Assembly (NCBI GenBank): GCA_964543235.1
Contig: CAZIXE010000004.1
Location: 36,568-100,567, forward strand
DNA: 64,000 bases
Origin: JANMMJ01 sp964543235
GTDB lineage: Bacteria; Pseudomonadota; Alphaproteobacteria; Rhizobiales; Aestuariivirgaceae
Direction of reading: 5' to 3'
Shown here: piece by piece, positions 18,063-26,870 of the stretch
Layout of the letters: every line of letters starts with the position of its first letter
Numbering within the stretch: the stretch's first letter is position 1
The notes under the pieces: model-generated
The model's input: the letters and a program-made list of their open reading frames with translations, nothing else
Told to the model about the DNA's origin: nothing
Database searches by the model: none
Position numbers and translations under genes: made by a program

Positions 18063-18587
18063 ATGCTGCCGATGTTCCGAGTGACCAATGTCGCCATGCT
18101 GCTGGCCGTGGGCGTGATCGTCCAGGGCTGCGGCAGTACTGCTCGCATGGGCGAGATGCTGGGCGTGAGCAAATCGTCGCCGGACGAAACCCAGATCCGC
18201 ACCACCCAGACGCTGTCCATGCCGCCCGATCTGCAGCTGCGCCCGCCCGCAGGTGAAGTCGCCGAGGAGGACGGCCAGCCGGCCAGCGTGGCTGCCCGCA
18301 CCGCAGCCTCGAACCCGCCGGCCGATGCCACCGGCCAGGCCTATGACGGTGCCGATGTCGCCGTGGCCGATCCCGCACCGCAGCCGGCCGCACCGGTCAG
18401 GACCTTCGATCCCACCGCCGACATCTATGCCAAGTACGGCATATCCAAGACCAAGCCCGATGGTACGCCGAAGACCGAGGAAGAGCTGCGCAACGAGTTG
18501 CGGGCGGCCCAGCTTGCCGCCAAGCGCCGCGAGAACCCCAACTACGGCACCATCTTCAACATCGGCGAGCTGTTCAGGGACGGTTGA
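18063..18587 (+). CDS. DUF3035 lipoprotein, BamF-like
   Basis: The 174-residue precursor begins with a short signal peptide ending in a lipobox (VIVQGCGS), so the mature protein would be anchored at Cys22 or close to it. The following segment, DETQIRTTQTLSMPPDLQLRPP, is the DUF3035 signature found across alphaproteobacteria, and the protein ends in a charged segment, KPDGTPKTEEELRNEL. The middle is Ala/Pro-rich. Members were described in Caulobacter as BamF, a subunit of the outer-membrane beta-barrel assembly complex. The gene sits between lspA, which would process it, and an M16 peptidase pair. An alternative start is the ATG at 18072. Confidence 0.8.
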   Translation: MLPMFRVTNVAMLLAVGVIVQGCGSTARMGEMLGVSKSSPDETQIRTTQTLSMPPDLQLRPPAGEVAEEDGQPASVAARTAASNPPADATGQAYDGADVAVADPAPQPAAPVRTFDPTADIYAKYGISKTKPDGTPKTEEELRNELRAAQLAAKRRENPNYGTIFNIGELFRDG

Positions 18588-18603
18588 TTACGCCGAATTG
18601 TGT

Positions 18604-18631
18604 TTGACTTGGCCTGCCGCCGCCCTAAATC
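18604..18631 (+). promoter_or_regulatory. Predicted promoter of the M16 peptidase pair
   Basis: TTGACT (18604-18609) and TAAATC (18626-18631) are separated by 16 nt. The first peptidase ATG lies about 43 nt downstream, with GAGGAG just ahead of it. The spacing and hexamers fit a sigma-70-type promoter; there is no experimental support. Confidence 0.45.
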
Positions 18632-18673
18632 CACTGATCGATATCCGGCGTCGCGCCGGCTGAGGAGCAAGCG

Positions 18674-20062
18674 ATGCGTCACCTGAAGGCTGGCCTGGTA
18701 GCGGCGACATTGTGGCTGGCCGCGGCATTTCCGGCCTTGGCCCTCAGCATCGACGTGGCGACCTTCACGCTCGACAATGGCATGCAGGTGGTGGTGATCC
18801 CCGATCACCGTGCCCCCGTCGTCACCCACATGGTCTGGTACCGCGCCGGGGCGGCGGACGAACCCGAAGGCGAGGCGGGTGTTGCGCATTTCCTCGAACA
18901 TCTCCTGTTCAAGGGCACGCCGAAGGTGCCGGCCGGCCAGTTCAGCCAGATTGTCCGCAACAATGGCGGCGAGGAGAACGCCTTCACCGCCCAGGACTAT
19001 ACCGCCTACTACCAGCGCATCGCCAAGGAGCGCCTGGGCCTGGTGATGGAACTCGAAGCCGACCGCATGCAGAACCTGATCCTGACCGACAAGGAGGTCC
19101 TGCCCGAGCGCGACGTGATCCTCGAAGAGCGCCGCGAGCGCACCGAGAACAATCCGCAGAGCCTGCTCGGCGAGCAGGTGACGGCGGCGCTTTATACCGC
19201 CCATCCCTATGGCAAGCCGGTGATCGGCTGGCGCAGCCAGATGGAGCAGCTTTCGAAGGAAGACGCCATCAGCTTCTACCGCCGCCACTACACCCCCGCC
19301 AATGCCGTACTGGTGGTGGCGGGCGATGTCACCCGCGAGGAAGTCGAGAAGCTCGCCCGGGAACACTACGGCAAGCTGACCAACAGCTTCGACCCGCAGT
19401 CGCGCCTGCGCGTGGCCGAGCCCGATCCGATCGCTGCGCGGCGGGTGCTCATGACCGACCCGCGCGCCGGCTCGCCGCTCATCCAGAGGAGCTATCTTGC
19501 CCCTTCCTACCGCACGGCCGCACCGCGCGAGGCCGAGGCCCTTGACCTTCTGGCCGAGATCATCGGCGGCGGCGCCACCAGCCGCCTGTATCGCCGGCTG
19601 GTTGTCCAGGAAGGCATCGCGGCCTACACCGCTGCCTGGTACTCCGGAGACTATCTTGATTACGGGACCTTCGGCATCTACGGCTCGCCCGTGCCCGGCG
19701 GCGACATCGACAAGCTCGAAGCCGGCATCGACGCGGTGCTGGCCGGCGTCGTCAAGGATGGCGTCAGCCCCGATGAACTGGACCGGGCGAAGAACCGGCT
19801 GCTGGCCGATGCGATCTATGCACTCGACAGCCAGTCGACGCTCGCCCGCATCTTCGGCACGGCCCTGGCAACCGGGGCGAGCGTGGCCGACGTGCTCGGC
19901 TGGGAGAAGCAGGTGGAGCAGGTCACCGTCGCGGATGTGAAGGCGGCGGCCGTCAAGGTGCTCGATATCCGCCGCTCCGTGACCGGCATCCTGCAGCCGG
20001 GCGAGAACGCCGAAGCAAGCGCCCCGCCGCCCGTCGAATTGCCGGCATCATCGGTGAACTGA
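18674..20062 (+). CDS. M16 (pitrilysin-type) zinc peptidase, active subunit
   Basis: The 462-residue protein has a signal peptide (cleavage near ALA, residue 24) and two M16 domains. The inverted zinc motif HFLEH is intact (H72, E75, H76), followed by a distal glutamate in MELEADRM, so this subunit should be catalytic. The C-terminal half has the substrate-binding arrangement seen in the family (LIQRSYLAPSY). It is probably periplasmic. A second M16 gene without the zinc motif follows after 20 nt, the usual arrangement of an active and an inactive subunit forming a heterodimer. The substrate is unknown; a role in clearing peptides or signal peptides is possible. Confidence 0.92.
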   Translation: MRHLKAGLVAATLWLAAAFPALALSIDVATFTLDNGMQVVVIPDHRAPVVTHMVWYRAGAADEPEGEAGVAHFLEHLLFKGTPKVPAGQFSQIVRNNGGEENAFTAQDYTAYYQRIAKERLGLVMELEADRMQNLILTDKEVLPERDVILEERRERTENNPQSLLGEQVTAALYTAHPYGKPVIGWRSQMEQLSKEDAISFYRRHYTPANAVLVVAGDVTREEVEKLAREHYGKLTNSFDPQSRLRVAEPDPIAARRVLMTDPRAGSPLIQRSYLAPSYRTAAPREAEALDLLAEIIGGGATSRLYRRLVVQEGIAAYTAAWYSGDYLDYGTFGIYGSPVPGGDIDKLEAGIDAVLAGVVKDGVSPDELDRAKNRLLADAIYALDSQSTLARIFGTALATGASVADVLGWEKQVEQVTVADVKAAAVKVLDIRRSVTGILQPGENAEASAPPPVELPASSVN

Positions 20063-20082
20063 GTGAATGGAGAGCTGATTTC

Positions 20083-21414
20083 ATGAGTACCGCCACCCGG
20101 CTCCTTGCTCTGCTCATCCTGGTCATTGCGGGACTTGGCCGCGCCGAGGCCATGACAGTCCGCGAGGTGGTCAGTTCCAAGGGCATTACGGCCTGGCTCG
20201 TCGAGGACCACACCATTCCGCTCATTGCCATGAGTTTCTCCTTCGATGGAGGCAGCGCCCAGGACCCGCCTGGCAAGGAAGGCCTTGCGCATTTCCTGAC
20301 CGGCATGCTCGATGAGGGTGCGGGCCCGCTTTCGAGTGCCGACTTCCAGCAGCGCCGCGACGATCTCGCGGTGAAACTGTCCTTCGATGCGAGCTTCGAC
20401 CGCTTTGAAGGCGAATTCCAGACACTGAGCCGCAATCGCGACGCCGCCTTCGGCCTGCTGAAGCTTGCCGTCACCTATCCGCATTTCGACCCCGAGCCGA
20501 TGGAGCGGGTGCGCGGCCAGTTCCTGATTGCCGCCCGGCAGAATGCCGAGGATCCCGACCGCCTGGCCTCCCGCGCCTGGATGCAGACCGGGTTCGGCGG
20601 GCACCCCTACGGCCGCGACAGCGAGGGCAATGCCACAACGCTTGCCGCCATCACCACGGCCGATCTGAAGGACCTTCACCGCAGGCTCTTCACCCGCCGG
20701 AGCCTTAAGGTTGCCGTGGTCGGCGACATCGATGCCGAGAGCCTTTCGCGCCTGCTGGACGAGACCTTCGGCGACCTGCCCGACACCGAGCCGCTGGCGC
20801 CGCCGCCTGTCGTCAGCTTTGCCAAGGGCCCGGTGCTCAAGGTCGTGGACCGCGACATTCCCCAGAGCATCATCATGTTCGGCCATGACGGCATCCTGCG
20901 CTCCGACAAGGACTTCATCCCGGCCTACGTGATGAGTTTCATCCTGGGCGGCGGCGGCTTCGGCTCGCGCCTGACCGAAGAGGTGCGCGAGAAGCGCGGC
21001 CTCACCTACGGCATCGGCACCGGCCTCTATCCCCTCGACCATGCCGGCCTCTACCTCGGCTCGGTCAGCACCCGCAACGACAAGGCCGCCGAAGTGATCG
21101 AGGTCGTGAAGGATGTCATGCGCCGCTTTGCCGAGGAGGGGCCGACGGAAAAGGAACTCCGCGACGCCAAGACCTATCTGACCGGCTCCTATGCCCTGCG
21201 CTTTGACTCGAATGCCAAGATCGCCAGCCAGCTGCTGGGGCTTCAGCAGGAGAATCTCGGCATGGACTACATTGACAGGCGCAACGGCCTGGTCGAGGCC
21301 GTGACCCTGGAACAGGTGAGGGAACAGGCCCGCCGCCTGATCCGGCCCGACGAGCTGACAATCACCATCGTCGGCAAACCGGTGGGAATTCCACATTCCG
21401 GCTCGTCCGGCTGA
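20083..21414 (+). CDS. M16 family inactive paralogue
   Basis: The 443-residue protein has a signal peptide (about 1-23) and the fold signatures of M16, but the zinc motif is HFLTG (H70-G74): the catalytic Glu is Thr and the second His is Gly. It therefore should not hydrolyse peptides by itself. A GGGGFGSRLTEEVREKRGLTYGIG block, in the region that shapes the substrate cleft, is well preserved. It follows the active M16 gene by 20 nt and probably forms a heterodimer with it. Members of the pair are also found together elsewhere in alphaproteobacteria, so the loss of the motif is a conserved feature rather than decay. Confidence 0.9.
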   Translation: MSTATRLLALLILVIAGLGRAEAMTVREVVSSKGITAWLVEDHTIPLIAMSFSFDGGSAQDPPGKEGLAHFLTGMLDEGAGPLSSADFQQRRDDLAVKLSFDASFDRFEGEFQTLSRNRDAAFGLLKLAVTYPHFDPEPMERVRGQFLIAARQNAEDPDRLASRAWMQTGFGGHPYGRDSEGNATTLAAITTADLKDLHRRLFTRRSLKVAVVGDIDAESLSRLLDETFGDLPDTEPLAPPPVVSFAKGPVLKVVDRDIPQSIIMFGHDGILRSDKDFIPAYVMSFILGGGGFGSRLTEEVREKRGLTYGIGTGLYPLDHAGLYLGSVSTRNDKAAEVIEVVKDVMRRFAEEGPTEKELRDAKTYLTGSYALRFDSNAKIASQLLGLQQENLGMDYIDRRNGLVEAVTLEQVREQARRLIRPDELTITIVGKPVGIPHSGSSG

Positions 21415-21440
21415 CCCGCGAATCTGCTAGAACGGCGGCC

Positions 21441-23165
21441 ATGCCCATCAGGAGACTGGCCGAAGGCACCATCAACCGCATCGCCGCCGGCGAGGTGATC
21501 GAACGCCCCGCCAGCGTCGTCAAGGAACTGGTCGAGAATGCCCTGGATGCCGGCGCGCACAGGGTTGAGGCCGTCTTTCGCGGCGGCGGCAAGGCGCTGA
21601 TCCGGGTCAGCGACGATGGCTGCGGCATGCCGCCCGAAGACCTGGCGCTCGCCGTCGAGCGCCACGCCACCTCCAAGCTTGCCGACGACGATCTCGTCGA
21701 TATCCGCACCCTGGGTTTTCGTGGCGAGGCACTGCCCTCGATCGGCGCGGTAAGCCGCATGACCATCGTGTCACGCGCCGCGGGCCGCGATGCCCACGCC
21801 ATCACCCTGTCCGGCGGAGTTCGCGAACCCATCCGCCCGGCGGCACGCACTGCCGGCACCGAGGTCACGGTCAGCGATCTGTTCTTCGCCGTGCCGGCAA
21901 GGCTCAAGTTCCTCAAGGGCGATCGTGCCGAGACGGCCGAAGCCGCCGAAGTCGTCCGCCGTCTCGCGCTTGCCCATCCGGCGACCGGTTTCACCTTCGC
22001 GTCGGAAGACCGCCGCCTCATCGACCTGCCGCCGGGTGACGATCAGAAGCTCCGCATCCGCCGCATCCTGGGAGCGGAGTTCCTGGACAATGCCAGGCCC
22101 TTCTCTGCGGTGGCGGAGGATGTCGAGGTGTCGGGCTTTGCCGGCCTGCCAACCTTCAGCCGCGCCCAGGCCAGCATGCAGTACGTCTTTGTCAATGGCC
22201 GGCCGGTGCGCGACAAGCTGCTGGCCGGCGCCATCCGCGGCGCCTATGCCGATCTGATGATGGCCGCCCGCTTTCCGGCCCTTGTCCTCTTTCTGACCTG
22301 CCCGCCGTCGCGCGTTGACGTCAATGTGCATCCGGCCAAGGCGGAAGTCAGGTTTCGTGACGCTGGCCTGATAAGAAGCCTCATTGTCGGGGCCATCCGG
22401 TCCGCCCTGGGGCGCAACACAGTTGGCGGTGATACCCACCTCGCCCGGGCCATGACGGCGAGCTTCCGTCCCGCACCGGCGTTCGCGCCGGCTGGCTTTG
22501 CCGAGCGCCAGGCAGCCTTCGCCATGGCAATGCCGCTCGAGGCCCCTCCGCACGAAGACGGATCGGCCAATGCCGCGGATGCAAGCCATCCGCTTGGCGT
22601 CGCGCGGGCCCAGCTCCATGACAATTACATCGTCGCCCAATCGAGCGCCGGCATGGTGCTGGTCGATCAGCATGCCGCCCATGAGCGCCTCGTCTATGAG
22701 CGTCTCAAGCGCGAGCGCGAGGGGCAAGGGATTGCCGTTCAGCCTCTGCTGGTACCCGAAGTCATCGACCTTGATCCCGTCCAGATCGAACGCCTGATGA
22801 CGGCCCAGGATCTGCTTGGGCCCGCGGGACTGGCATTGGAGCCCTTCGGCGAAACTGCAGTCATCGTCCGCGAGGCACCTGCCGCCGTGGCCGGCGGCGA
22901 CATTGCCGGCCTGGTCAGGGACCTCGCCGACGAGCTGGCCGTCGAAGGGACGAGCAACACCCTTGAGGAGCGCATCAACAAGGTGCTGGCGACCATGGCG
23001 TGCCACCATTCGGTGCGCGCCGGCCGGAAGCTGAAGCCCGAGGAGATGAATGCGTTGTTGCGCGAAATGGAAGCAACCCCCAATGCCGGCCAGTGCAACC
23101 ACGGCCGTCCAACCTTCGTCGAACTCAAGCTTGCCGATATCGAAAGGCTCTTCGGGCGGCGCTGA
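21441..23165 (+). CDS. mutL: DNA mismatch repair protein MutL
   Basis: This 574-residue protein couples mismatch recognition by MutS to strand cleavage. The N-terminal GHKL ATPase has NRIAAGEVIERP, ELVENALDAG and GFRGEALPSIG. The C-terminal domain carries the endonuclease motif DQHAAHERLVYE and the partner motif QCNHGRP, so this is a nicking MutL of the kind used where MutH is absent. The central linker (about 330-390) is short and rich in Ala/Pro. It starts 26 nt after the inactive M16 gene and converges with rsmD, with only 9 nt between stops. Confidence 0.95.
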   Translation: MPIRRLAEGTINRIAAGEVIERPASVVKELVENALDAGAHRVEAVFRGGGKALIRVSDDGCGMPPEDLALAVERHATSKLADDDLVDIRTLGFRGEALPSIGAVSRMTIVSRAAGRDAHAITLSGGVREPIRPAARTAGTEVTVSDLFFAVPARLKFLKGDRAETAEAAEVVRRLALAHPATGFTFASEDRRLIDLPPGDDQKLRIRRILGAEFLDNARPFSAVAEDVEVSGFAGLPTFSRAQASMQYVFVNGRPVRDKLLAGAIRGAYADLMMAARFPALVLFLTCPPSRVDVNVHPAKAEVRFRDAGLIRSLIVGAIRSALGRNTVGGDTHLARAMTASFRPAPAFAPAGFAERQAAFAMAMPLEAPPHEDGSANAADASHPLGVARAQLHDNYIVAQSSAGMVLVDQHAAHERLVYERLKREREGQGIAVQPLLVPEVIDLDPVQIERLMTAQDLLGPAGLALEPFGETAVIVREAPAAVAGGDIAGLVRDLADELAVEGTSNTLEERINKVLATMACHHSVRAGRKLKPEEMNALLREMEATPNAGQCNHGRPTFVELKLADIERLFGRR

Positions 23166-23174
23166 GTGGCAGCC

Positions 23175-23735
23175 TCAGCTGTCCCGGCGATAGATTCGCA
23201 CCTGTGTGTCGCCATAGACCCGGCGATCGGCGAGGGCCAGACCGGCAACGTCACCGACTGCGGTCCTGGCGGATTCCTCCAGCACGACGATGGCACCGGG
23301 ATTGAGCCACCCGCCCGCAACCAGCGCCACCAGGGCCTGGTCGCCCAGGCCCTTGCCGTAGGGCGGATCGGCAAACACCAGGTCGAACCCGGGTTGCGGC
23401 GCGCAGGCGCCGAGCCGGGTGGCATCGCGCCGCCAGATCTTGCACTGGCCGATAACGCCGAGCTGATCGGCATTGCGCCTGATGAGCCCACGCGCCGCCG
23501 CATTGTCATCCACGAACTGGCAGAAACGGGCACCGCGCGAGAGCGCCTCGAGACCCATCGCGCCGGTGCCCGCGAAGAGATCGAGAACCCTGGTTCCCTC
23601 GATTGCAAAACCCTGCAGGCCATGCGCCAGGATGTTGAAGATGGCCTCGCGCGTGCGGTCTGAGGTCGGCCGGGTGGCCTGGCTTGCCGGCGCAGCCAGG
23701 CTATGCCCCTTGAACCTTCCCCCGACGATCCGCAT
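23175..23735 (-). CDS. rsmD: 16S rRNA (guanine966-N2)-methyltransferase
   Basis: The 186-residue enzyme methylates G966 of 16S rRNA using S-adenosylmethionine. The ATG at 23735 is chosen because the protein then begins MRIVGGRFKGHSL, the family-typical N-terminus; the frame is open further upstream. The SAM-binding motif VLDLFAGTGAMGLEALSRGA and the catalytic DPPYG (in FADPPYGKG) are present, along with the RPTSDRTREAIFN segment. Its 5' end overlaps the 3' end of the upstream rluB gene by about 35 nt, so the two are translated together. Confidence 0.93.
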   Translation of the reverse strand: MRIVGGRFKGHSLAAPASQATRPTSDRTREAIFNILAHGLQGFAIEGTRVLDLFAGTGAMGLEALSRGARFCQFVDDNAAARGLIRRNADQLGVIGQCKIWRRDATRLGACAPQPGFDLVFADPPYGKGLGDQALVALVAGGWLNPGAIVVLEESARTAVGDVAGLALADRRVYGDTQVRIYRRDS

Positions 23736-24471
23736 GCCCGCTCTTGAGTCTGCCGCCCAGCTGGTCTTTGAGCACTTTCGCGGGCACCTCATCAAGGCCT
23801 CCGCGCGGCAGCTCGCCAAGCTGGAAGGGGCCGAAGGAGGTGCGGATGAGCCGGTTCACCCTCAGGCCCAGATACTCGCAGACCTTCTTGATCTCCCGGT
23901 TCTTGCCTTCGCGGATGGCAAATGTGAGCCAGCAATTGTCGCCCTGTTCCTTGTCTATCCGCGCCTCGATCGGGCCGTAGCGGACGCCATCGATTTCGAT
24001 GCCGTTCCTGAGCCCTTCCAGGGCTTGCGGATCGGCTCTGCCGAAGGCGCGGACCCGGTAGCGGCGCACCCAGCCGGTGGCCGGCAGTTCGAGGAGCCTT
24101 GCCAGTTCTCCGTCATTGGTGAGGAGCAGGAGTCCTTCGGTGTTGATGTCGAGCCGTCCGATCGACACGACCCGCGGCAGCTGTTCGCGCAACTTGTCGA
24201 ACACGGAAGGGCGCCCCTGCGGGTCCTTGTGGCTCACCACCAGCCCCTCGGGCTTGTGGTAGCGCCACAGCCGCGCGGTCTCGGCTTCAGGCAGGAGTTC
24301 ACCGTCGATCCTTATCTGGTCCCGGGGTGTGACATTGACCGCCGCGGAAGAAAGCCGCTTACCGTTGAGAGTCACCCGCCCATCGGCGATCAGACGTTCG
24401 GCGTCGCGGCGCGAACACACGCCCGCCCTGGCGATCACCTTGGCAATCCGCTCGCCCTCATATGCGCTCAT
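23701..24471 (-). CDS. rluB: rRNA pseudouridine synthase, RluB/RsuA family
   Basis: The 256-residue protein has an N-terminal S4 RNA-binding domain (RIAKVIARAGVCSRRDAERLI) and a catalytic domain with GRLDINTEGLLLLTNDG, whose Asp is the nucleophile, and EGKNREIKKVCEYLGLRVNRLIR. It should isomerise a uridine of rRNA, most likely in the 23S rRNA as RluB does; RsuA or RluF activity is possible. The C-terminus is short and basic, without the long low-complexity tail of some alphaproteobacterial homologues. It is divergent from tadA, with 37 nt between the start codons. Confidence 0.87.
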   Translation of the reverse strand: MSAYEGERIAKVIARAGVCSRRDAERLIADGRVTLNGKRLSSAAVNVTPRDQIRIDGELLPEAETARLWRYHKPEGLVVSHKDPQGRPSVFDKLREQLPRVVSIGRLDINTEGLLLLTNDGELARLLELPATGWVRRYRVRAFGRADPQALEGLRNGIEIDGVRYGPIEARIDKEQGDNCWLTFAIREGKNREIKKVCEYLGLRVNRLIRTSFGPFQLGELPRGGLDEVPAKVLKDQLGGRLKSGHADRRGKVQGA

Positions 24472-24508
24472 CTTGACCTGATCCTGTTACTGGGGCTGTT
24501 GTATTGAA

Positions 24509-24964
24509 ATGATAGCCGACCTGCCAGTTCCGATGCGCCGCGCCTTCGCCGAGGCTGAAGCCGCTGCCGCGCGCGGCGAAGTGCCGATCGGTTGCGTTGT
24601 CACCGATTCGTCAGGCGCAATCATGGCCGCTGCCGGCAATCGCACCATCGAACTCAAGGACCCCACAGCCCATGCCGAGATCCTGGCGATCCGCACGGCC
24701 GCCGCTGTACTGGCAAGCGAGCGGCTCATCGGCTGCGATCTCTTTGTGACGCTCGAGCCCTGCGCCATGTGCGCCGCCGCCATTTCCCTCGCCCGGATCC
24801 GCAGGCTCTACTTCGGGGCGCTCGACAGCAAGATGGGCGCCGTCGACAACGGTCCGCGCTTCTTCGGCCAGCCGACCTGCCATCATGTCCCCGAAGTCTA
24901 CGGCGGCATCGGCGAGAAACGGGCCATGGAACTGCTCAAGTCCTTTTTCAACGAGCGCCGCTAA
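24509..24964 (+). CDS. tadA: tRNA-specific adenosine deaminase
   Basis: The 151-residue zinc enzyme converts A34 to inosine in tRNA-Arg(ACG). The deaminase motifs are intact: HAE with H55 as zinc ligand and E57 as the proton shuttle, and PCAMC with C85 and C88. Length and the N-terminal MRRAFAEAEAAAARGEVPIGC match the family. The last 4 nt (CTAA) overlap the stop of the convergent patatin gene. Confidence 0.95.
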   Translation: MIADLPVPMRRAFAEAEAAAARGEVPIGCVVTDSSGAIMAAAGNRTIELKDPTAHAEILAIRTAAAVLASERLIGCDLFVTLEPCAMCAAAISLARIRRLYFGALDSKMGAVDNGPRFFGQPTCHHVPEVYGGIGEKRAMELLKSFFNERR

Positions 24965-25797
24965 CCCACTGCATTGATTCGCAGTTCCAGCGCCCTCTTG
25001 AGCTGGTCTTTGGCCTTTGCGGCCGCCTCGAACATCTCGGTGGCGCGGAAGAAGTCGGCGCCGGCGAAATGATGCACCGGCGGCTCGATGTAGATATCGG
25101 GCGGCGACACGGCTCGCCGCAGTTCGGCGATCTGGTGGAACATGATGAGCATCGAGCCGACGGCCAGCTCCATGTTGGTGGCATGGGCACGCCCCGAAGG
25201 CCGCGGCTTGCCGGTCACATCGATCGCCACCACGATGTCGCTTTCGCTGCGCACATGATCGAAAGGCACCGGGTTGGTGACGCCACCGTCGACATGGATG
25301 CGGCCGTCGAGATGGGGGCCAAGGATCAGGCCGGGTATGGCGATTGATGCCGCCACCGCCGTTACCATCAGCCCTTCGGTTATCACGCGCTCCTCGCGCA
25401 GTTCGAAATCGGTGGTGACGATCTTGAGCGGGATCCGCGTGTCCTCGACACGGCGCGCCACGCCCTCCGGAAAGGCCAGGGCCGCGAGCTTCTCGCCCTT
25501 GATCTGCATCGAGCCGAAGCTTCGGAGGGCAAGCAGGTCGCGCAGCCGCGCCTTCTTGGCGCCGAACACGTAGCGCGCAGCCTCCAGCCGGTTGGCGAGC
25601 AGCTGCTCGGCATGGGCCCGCATATCCTTCGCCGGAATGCCTGACGCGTAGGCCGCCGCCATCAGCGCGCCGATGCTGCAGCCGGCAATGACCGATGGCT
25701 TGACACCGATCTCGTCGAACACCTCGAGCATGGGAATATGGGCAAGCCCGCGGGCCGCACCGCCGCCCAGGGCAAGGCCGATGCGGGCGGCGCTCAT
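24961..25797 (-). CDS. Patatin-like phospholipase (RssA family)
   Basis: The 278-residue protein carries the Ser-Asp dyad of patatins: GGGAARG (11-17) as oxyanion loop, nucleophile S41 in GCSIG, and DGGVTNPVP with the catalytic Asp. Such proteins hydrolyse acyl chains from lipids or lipid-like substrates. The open frame runs upstream to 25998, but the ATG at 25797 gives the usual N-terminus and overlaps the upstream phosphotransferase stop by 4 nt. No signal peptide is visible, so it is probably cytosolic or membrane-associated. It is the third gene of a minus-strand cluster with a phosphotransferase and a dehalogenase-type hydrolase. Confidence 0.88.
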   Translation of the reverse strand: MSAARIGLALGGGAARGLAHIPMLEVFDEIGVKPSVIAGCSIGALMAAAYASGIPAKDMRAHAEQLLANRLEAARYVFGAKKARLRDLLALRSFGSMQIKGEKLAALAFPEGVARRVEDTRIPLKIVTTDFELREERVITEGLMVTAVAASIAIPGLILGPHLDGRIHVDGGVTNPVPFDHVRSESDIVVAIDVTGKPRPSGRAHATNMELAVGSMLIMFHQIAELRRAVSPPDIYIEPPVHHFAGADFFRATEMFEAAAKAKDQLKRALELRINAVG

Positions 25798-26870
25798 GCT
25801 CCGGCCTTCCGCGCGAAACTCCAGGCCACGCCGGCCAGCGGCACGACTTCGCGCATCATGCCGGCCGCCCTGGGATTGACCGCCGTGCCGTCGCGGACCC
25901 GGCCGCCAATTCCCTGCAGGATAGCGGCGAGGCGAAAGAAGTTGTAGGCGAGATAGACATCGAGCGCCGGAATGTCCTTGATGCCGCAGGCGCGACAATA
26001 GTCCTCGATATAGTCCGTTACGGCCGGAATGCCAGCCTCATGGATGTGGCCGACCAGCGTGCCTACACCCGACCCGGTGGGCGAGGGCGGCATGAACCAC
26101 TGCATGAGGTGATAGGTGAAATCGGCGAGCGGATCACCGAGCGTCGAGAGTTCCCAGTCGAGGACAGCGACGACCCGCGGCGCCTGGGGGTGAATGATGC
26201 AGTTGTCGAGCCGGAAGTCGCCATGAACGATGCTGCTGCACCCCTGGGCGGGAACCGCGCCTGGCAGCCAGGCGATGAGCCGTTCCATGTCGGCGATGTA
26301 TTGGGTTTCCGAGGCCCGGTACTGTTCACTCCAGCGCCTGATCTGGCGTGCGACATAGCCCTCGGGCCTTCCGAAGTCGGATAGGCCTGCCGCGACGTAG
26401 TCGATGTTGTGGAGTCGCGCCAGCGTGGCGTTGAGGGACGTGAACAGGGCGGCCCGCTCAGGCCCGGAAAGCCCTGGCGCATATGGTTCCCAGAAGATGC
26501 GCCCCTCGACGTAGCCCATGACGTAGAAGGCGGTGCCGATGATGCTCTCGTCCGTGCAGAGATGATACGGCCGCGCCACCGGGAAGCCTTCGTCGTGCAG
26601 GGCCGCGATCACCCGGTACTCGCGGTCGACGGCATGGGCCGAGGCCAGCAGCCGGCCCGGCGGCTTTCGCCGCAGCACATAACGGCCACCCGGTGTCGAG
26701 AGGAGATAGGTGGGGTTGGACTGTCCGCCCTTGAACTGCGCCACTTCGAGCGGTCCGCGAAAACCTTCGATCCGGTCCGCCAGGTAGCTGCCAAGGGAAG
26801 CCACGGCAAAGCGCTGGCCCTCCGCGACGGCCCGCGTGCCCGAGAATTCGGCTTGGCGGTCAACGCCCAT
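25794..26870 (-). CDS. APH-family phosphotransferase (ACAD10/11-like)
   Basis: The 358-residue protein has a kinase-like APH fold. Visible motifs are FKGGQSNPTYLL near residue 45, LRRKPPG with the ATP-binding Lys, VHGDFRLDNCIIH with the catalytic Asp, and VVAVLDWELSTLGDPLADF with the metal-binding Asp. The combination GGQSNPTY and LDWELSTLGDPLADF is typical of the group fused to or encoded with acyl-CoA dehydrogenases, which phosphorylates 4-hydroxyacyl-CoA intermediates in mammals. No acyl-CoA dehydrogenase gene is beside it here. The start at ATG 26870 overlaps the upstream hydrolase by 11 nt. Confidence 0.85.
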   Translation of the reverse strand: MGVDRQAEFSGTRAVAEGQRFAVASLGSYLADRIEGFRGPLEVAQFKGGQSNPTYLLSTPGGRYVLRRKPPGRLLASAHAVDREYRVIAALHDEGFPVARPYHLCTDESIIGTAFYVMGYVEGRIFWEPYAPGLSGPERAALFTSLNATLARLHNIDYVAAGLSDFGRPEGYVARQIRRWSEQYRASETQYIADMERLIAWLPGAVPAQGCSSIVHGDFRLDNCIIHPQAPRVVAVLDWELSTLGDPLADFTYHLMQWFMPPSPTGSGVGTLVGHIHEAGIPAVTDYIEDYCRACGIKDIPALDVYLAYNFFRLAAILQGIGGRVRDGTAVNPRAAGMMREVVPLAGVAWSFARKAGA

